The notes beneath the pieces are model-generated. The model did no database searches. It was given only the letters and a program-made list of their open reading frames with translations, and had not been told where the DNA came from. Made by a program: the position numbers and the translations under genes. This document shows positions 61,166 through 64,000 of a stretch of DNA of 64,000 bases, piece by piece (the stretch's first letter is position 1; each line of letters begins with the position of its first letter). Origin of the DNA: Shinisaurus crocodilurus (lineage: Eukaryota > Chordata > Lepidosauria > Squamata > Shinisauridae); the NCBI GenBank assembly GCA_021292165.1, contig JAHFWL010001018.1, positions 1-64,000 on the forward strand, in the 5' to 3' direction.

Positions 61166-62582
61166 TTATATACTGTCCTCTATATTCACCAAGGCTTTTC
61201 TGATATTCACTGCTTTCACCGCAAAAAAGGCTAGATTCAGCGAGATAGATTTTGCTGTAGCTGTAAAGAGGTAACAAATTTTATGCAGGTCCGTACAATG
61301 AATAATTGGATCCAAATACCTGTCTAAGTATCTTTTCCTAGGGTTCTCATATAGTTTGCAGTGTAGGACATAATGAACTGTATCCTCCACTGCTTGGTCT
61401 CCACAAATACATAATATTTGTTCCCTTGGTATGTTTTTATATCTACCTTCTTTGAAATTGGACGGCATCGTCTGGAAACTCAGACTACTAAGAGCTTTAC
61501 GAAGACCTGGGGTGGTTATTTCTGTTAAATATTTTTCTTCCTTATGAGTTCGTTTTATAAAAGGGAAACAGAGAACCTGGAGGCTTTAATTTGATCAATA
61601 TCCATCTTGCAGAAATAATTCTGCAATGTTCGTCTTATCACCTTGCGTTGTTGATGTATATCCCCACCTACCATTGCATTGGGGTCTAAACCGAAGTGAC
61701 TCATATTAGATTCACATTGGTATATCCAGTTGTTTCTTGAGGGGGTAGATTTCTGCTCATTTATGCATAGAGTAACTAGTTTATTTGTTGAAAGTTTTAT
61801 TTTGAGGAAATAGAAGAACATAGTCTTCCAGATAGAGTACTCTAAGGGAAGCATTCCTACCTCCACCCTTGTATAACACGTAGGGGTGCCAGGGGGAAGT
61901 CCTAACAGAGTTCTTAGAAATTTGTTTTGAACCACTTCAAGATGTCTTACTTTTGCACTGCCCCAGATTTCAGCCCCATATGTTATTTGCGGTAACACTT
62001 TTGCCCTAAATACTTTGCAGGCAGGAGCCACCAATTGTCCACCTCCTACTCTAGAAAATTTCAACACAATTTGCATCAATCTATTTGCTTTCAGCTTTAT
62101 TGCCTCCAAATGGTTAGACCAGGATCCATTTTGCTTAAAACAGATACCTAGATAGTTAAATAGATTAGTTTGTTCCAAGGGATATCCATTTAGAGTCCAC
62201 TTGTGTTTAGGAGGATATAAACCAAACACCATCACTTTAGTTAGTTTATGCAAAGTAGTTCCTTCCTACATATCTCCCCAAAGGCTTTGGGTGATCTTCT
62301 CATGCCCACTAGGTTTTGTGATAATATCACCATATCATCCGCATACAGCAATATATTCAGTTTTCTTGGACCTACGGCCACAGAGAAGTTTGAATTATTT
62401 GCCAAATCCCCAATAATGTTGTTTACATAAATATTAAAGAGGATAGGGGCTAGTAGGCATCCTTGTCTGACCCCTATAGAGGTCTCCACTTCATCAGACA
62501 ATTGTCTGCCTCTTCCTACTCTTACTCGAGTGGTGGTGTTTGAATATAGATTTTTTATCAGTATCAGAAGGCAAGTGTCCAT
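61166..62582 (-). pseudogene. Reverse transcriptase of the inserted LINE
   Basis: From 62580 leftward: 'IGVRQGCLLAPILFNIYVNNI' (RT motif 4, about 62410-62475), 'LLYADDMVILSQ' (catalytic YADD, about 62320-62350), then after a frameshift near 62250 'FNYLGICFKQNGSWSNH', 'ITYGAEIWG' and a Cys/His-type C-terminal patch 'CICGDQAVEDTVHYVLHC' (about 61355-61410). The stop is near 61166. The motifs fit the Ingi/Vingi-L2 neighbourhood, and Vingi elements are known from squamates. There are at least two frameshifts, so it is inactive. Confidence 0.75.
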
Positions 62583-62776
62583 CCGGAGATGCCATAGCTT
62601 GTACCACAGTCTTTCCCTATTAATCCTATCAAAAGCTGATGTAAGATCAACACAACAAATGTGGCATATAGATGTTTTTTTGGAATGTCTGGAATATTTT
62701 TCACTAAGATGATTTAAGATGAAGCATTGGTCAATAGTCGATTTGCCACTGCAGAAGCCAGCTTGCTCATCCCCAG

Positions 62777-63190
62777 TTTCATTGTGAAGTCCCGGGGGGG
62801 GGGAGCAGGGATTTGATTGTGCAGTCCCGGAGGGTGGACAGAGATTTGATTGTGTAGTCCTGGGGGGTGGGGGAGGAAAGCAGGGATTTCATTGTATAGC
62901 CCTGGAGGGAGGAGCAGGGAATTCATTGTTGTGTAGTCCTGGGGGGGGGGAGCTGGCTGGGATTTCATTGTTGTGTGGACCCGAGGGAACTGGGATTTCA
63001 CCGTTGTGTAGTCCCGGGGGTGGGTGGGAGCAGGGATTTAATTGTTGTGTAGTCCTGGGGTGGGGGAAAGCAGGGATTTCATTGTTCTGCAGTCGGGGGG
63101 GGGGCAGGGATTTCATTGTGCAGTCCCGGGGGAGCTGGTAGTCCCAGGGATGCTGGGATTTCATTGTGTAATCCCCAGGGAGCTGAGATT
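62777..63190 (+). repeat. G-rich minisatellite, right part
   Basis: About ten degenerate units ('gcagggatttcattgttgtg', 'tagtcctgggggg'), with units becoming less regular to the right. Confidence 0.88.
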
Positions 63191-63264
63191 CCATCATGTT
63201 TCTTTTAAAAGCAATGGTACCAAATCCTAAAATCCACGCGAGCGGAGCTATGGGCAACAGCTAG

Positions 63265-63555
63265 TGGGATATAACTAAGGCATGTGTGATCATGGCCAGG
63301 TCAGATGTCTCTAGGAATGGAATGGGCACAGTTGGTGCAGTAGCCTCAGCTGTGCAAATGCACTCCTGTCCACTGTCAAGACCTGGGCATCCAGGTTCAA
63401 GGCTGAGTCCAGAAGTACACCCAAACTGCAAGCCTGAGTCTTCAGGGGGAGTGTAGCCCCATCCAGCAGAACTTGAATCCCTTTTCCCTGTGCTGCCTTT
63501 TGACTTAATGAGGAGCACCTCTGTCTTGTGCTCTTGTCTGGATTAAGCTTCAAAT
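63265..63555 (-). pseudogene. L2-type LINE RT C-terminal fragment
   Basis: The minus-strand reading 'MKLNPDKS' followed by 'IQVLLDGATLPLKTQACSLGVLLDSALNLDAQV' and 'FAQLRLLHQLCPF' matches the 'LNPDKTE..L....LGV.LD..L....QV......AF..LR' pattern downstream of the RT palm in L2-clade LINEs. A frameshift near 63510 and missing ends show it is a relic. Confidence 0.78.
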
Positions 63556-63579
63556 GTTATAGGTGTATCCCTTAAGCCC

Positions 63580-63640
63580 CACCGGGTGCCCTTTAGATGT
63601 GTTGGACTACATCTCCCATAATCCCACAGCCAGCTGTTTG
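63580..63640 (+). repeat. hAT MITE relic fragment
   Basis: 'ccgggtgccctttagatgtg' and 'ttggactacatctcccataa' match the left arm of the 'GGTGCCCTCCAGA' hAT family. The right arm was not seen. Confidence 0.5.
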
Positions 63641-64000
63641 CAAAGATGCATATCATGCAGGACAGGTACACAGTTTTTATTAAAGCATACATCATATCCA
63701 AAGAGACAAGTGCTAGAAAGGTCAAAACATATCAAAAGTATTTCAAAACATTGGACTGTAGAATCAGTGCTAATGGACAGAGAAAGTCTGCACACAGAAG
63801 TATGCTTTTAATAATTGTCAGAAGCACACTACTGTTGGTTCAGGGAAGGTGAGAACAACCCCTTTCAGTCACAGAATCTGTGTTCAATGAATATGAGGAA
63901 AGGAAGAGTTGAGCCAAAGGGAAAGATCCCGTGCCACCCCCATGTGTTTATTGAAGCCCCTCGACCAACCTGTTTGACCAGGTCTTTCCTCCCTCCTCCT
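63641..64000. other. Unassigned right edge
   Basis: No gene or repeat recognised up to the end of the window. Confidence 0.4.

Larger units (their letters stand above)
60966..62776 (-). mobile_element. LINE (Vingi/Ingi-like), 5'-truncated, 11-bp TSD
   Basis: The insertion is bounded by TTTCATTGTGA at 60955-60965 and 62777-62787, an exact 11-bp duplication within the minisatellite. Its 3' end (left) is AT-rich with 'atacaatatcaaatac' repeats at 61010-61110. Coding lies on the minus strand. About 1.8 kb, 5' truncation. Confidence 0.88.
60440..63264 (+). mobile_element. Second Helitron-like copy, split by a LINE
   Basis: 60490-60830 aligns in order with 6870-7680 ('ataggctcctacatggttgg', 'catcacccaagga', 'tcaggagcggttatgcaaat', 'cagaatgttcatatg'), and the G-rich minisatellite follows. 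The right end reads 'gagcggagctatgggcaac' then CTAG at 63261-63264 followed by T. The perfect 3' GC hairpin of the first copy is not preserved and the TC start is unclear. It is therefore a diverged relative, with a LINE inserted at 60966-62776. Confidence 0.7.

Overview
This window reads as transposon-dense, non-genic DNA from a vertebrate, most likely a squamate reptile (a lizard). The argument is the repeat mixture. It contains a CR1 LINE with an almost complete open reading frame and the (ATTCTATG)n 3' tail typical of sauropsids. It also has Sauria-type tRNA-derived SINEs, L2, L1 and Vingi/Ingi-like LINE fragments, a tyrosine-recombinase retrotransposon of the Ngaro/DIRS group, a Harbinger transposon, Helitrons, Tc1/mariner relics and an unusually rich set of hAT-type elements with exact 8-bp target-site duplications (TSDs). 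I could not support any intact host protein-coding gene, tRNA, rRNA or CRISPR array. All database-level family names are from recognition by eye, not from a search.

Layout. 1-6.8 kb: mostly unassigned sequence with two perfect palindromic hAT MITEs (429-563, 2879-3003), older repeats and a Tigger-like element (6086-6334). 6.8-8.1 kb: a 1.3-kb Helitron (6814-8088) with a G-rich minisatellite. 8.3-14.8 kb: a 'GACTCG' hAT element (8712-9390), foldback repeats, a possible solo LTR, a tRNA-type SINE and a LINE 3' end with a C2H2 finger (13352-14433). 15.9-22.8 kb: a GC-rich hAT (16015-16765), then a Ngaro retrotransposon (about 17.4-21.9 kb) carrying Gag, RT/RNase H, tyrosine recombinase and SGNH hydrolase. 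Its RT is split by another hAT (18233-18898). A further hAT lies at 21990-22770. 25.5-27.3 kb: a 1.7-kb hAT with internal tandem amplification. 28.1-31.0 kb: a palindromic MITE directly beside a 5'-truncated CR1.

31.4-34.2 kb: a large inverted repeat next to L1, then a Sauria SINE. 34.6-40.5 kb: a decayed two-gene Harbinger (DDE transposase on +, Myb/SANT protein on -) that has been hit by two hATs, a likely solo LTR and a LINE 3' end. 40.6-48.3 kb: mariner-like elements, CR1, L2 and SINE pieces and a roughly 690-bp foldback. 49-58.5 kb: three more 'GACTCG' hATs (49073-49658, 52621-53402, 57497-58510), two palindromic MITEs and a CR1 3' end. 58.6-64 kb: SINE, L1 and CR1 tails and a second Helitron-like copy (to 63264). 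The latter is split by a 1.8-kb LINE with an 11-bp TSD.

The elements do not form one pathway. What they give is a readable insertion history (nested events dated by TSDs). They also give several non-autonomous families whose ends are recognisable in multiple copies. The most interesting signals are the arm-by-arm homogenised palindromic MITEs, the 'GACTCG' hAT family, the Ngaro with translationally overlapping YR and SGNH genes, and the two-gene Harbinger.
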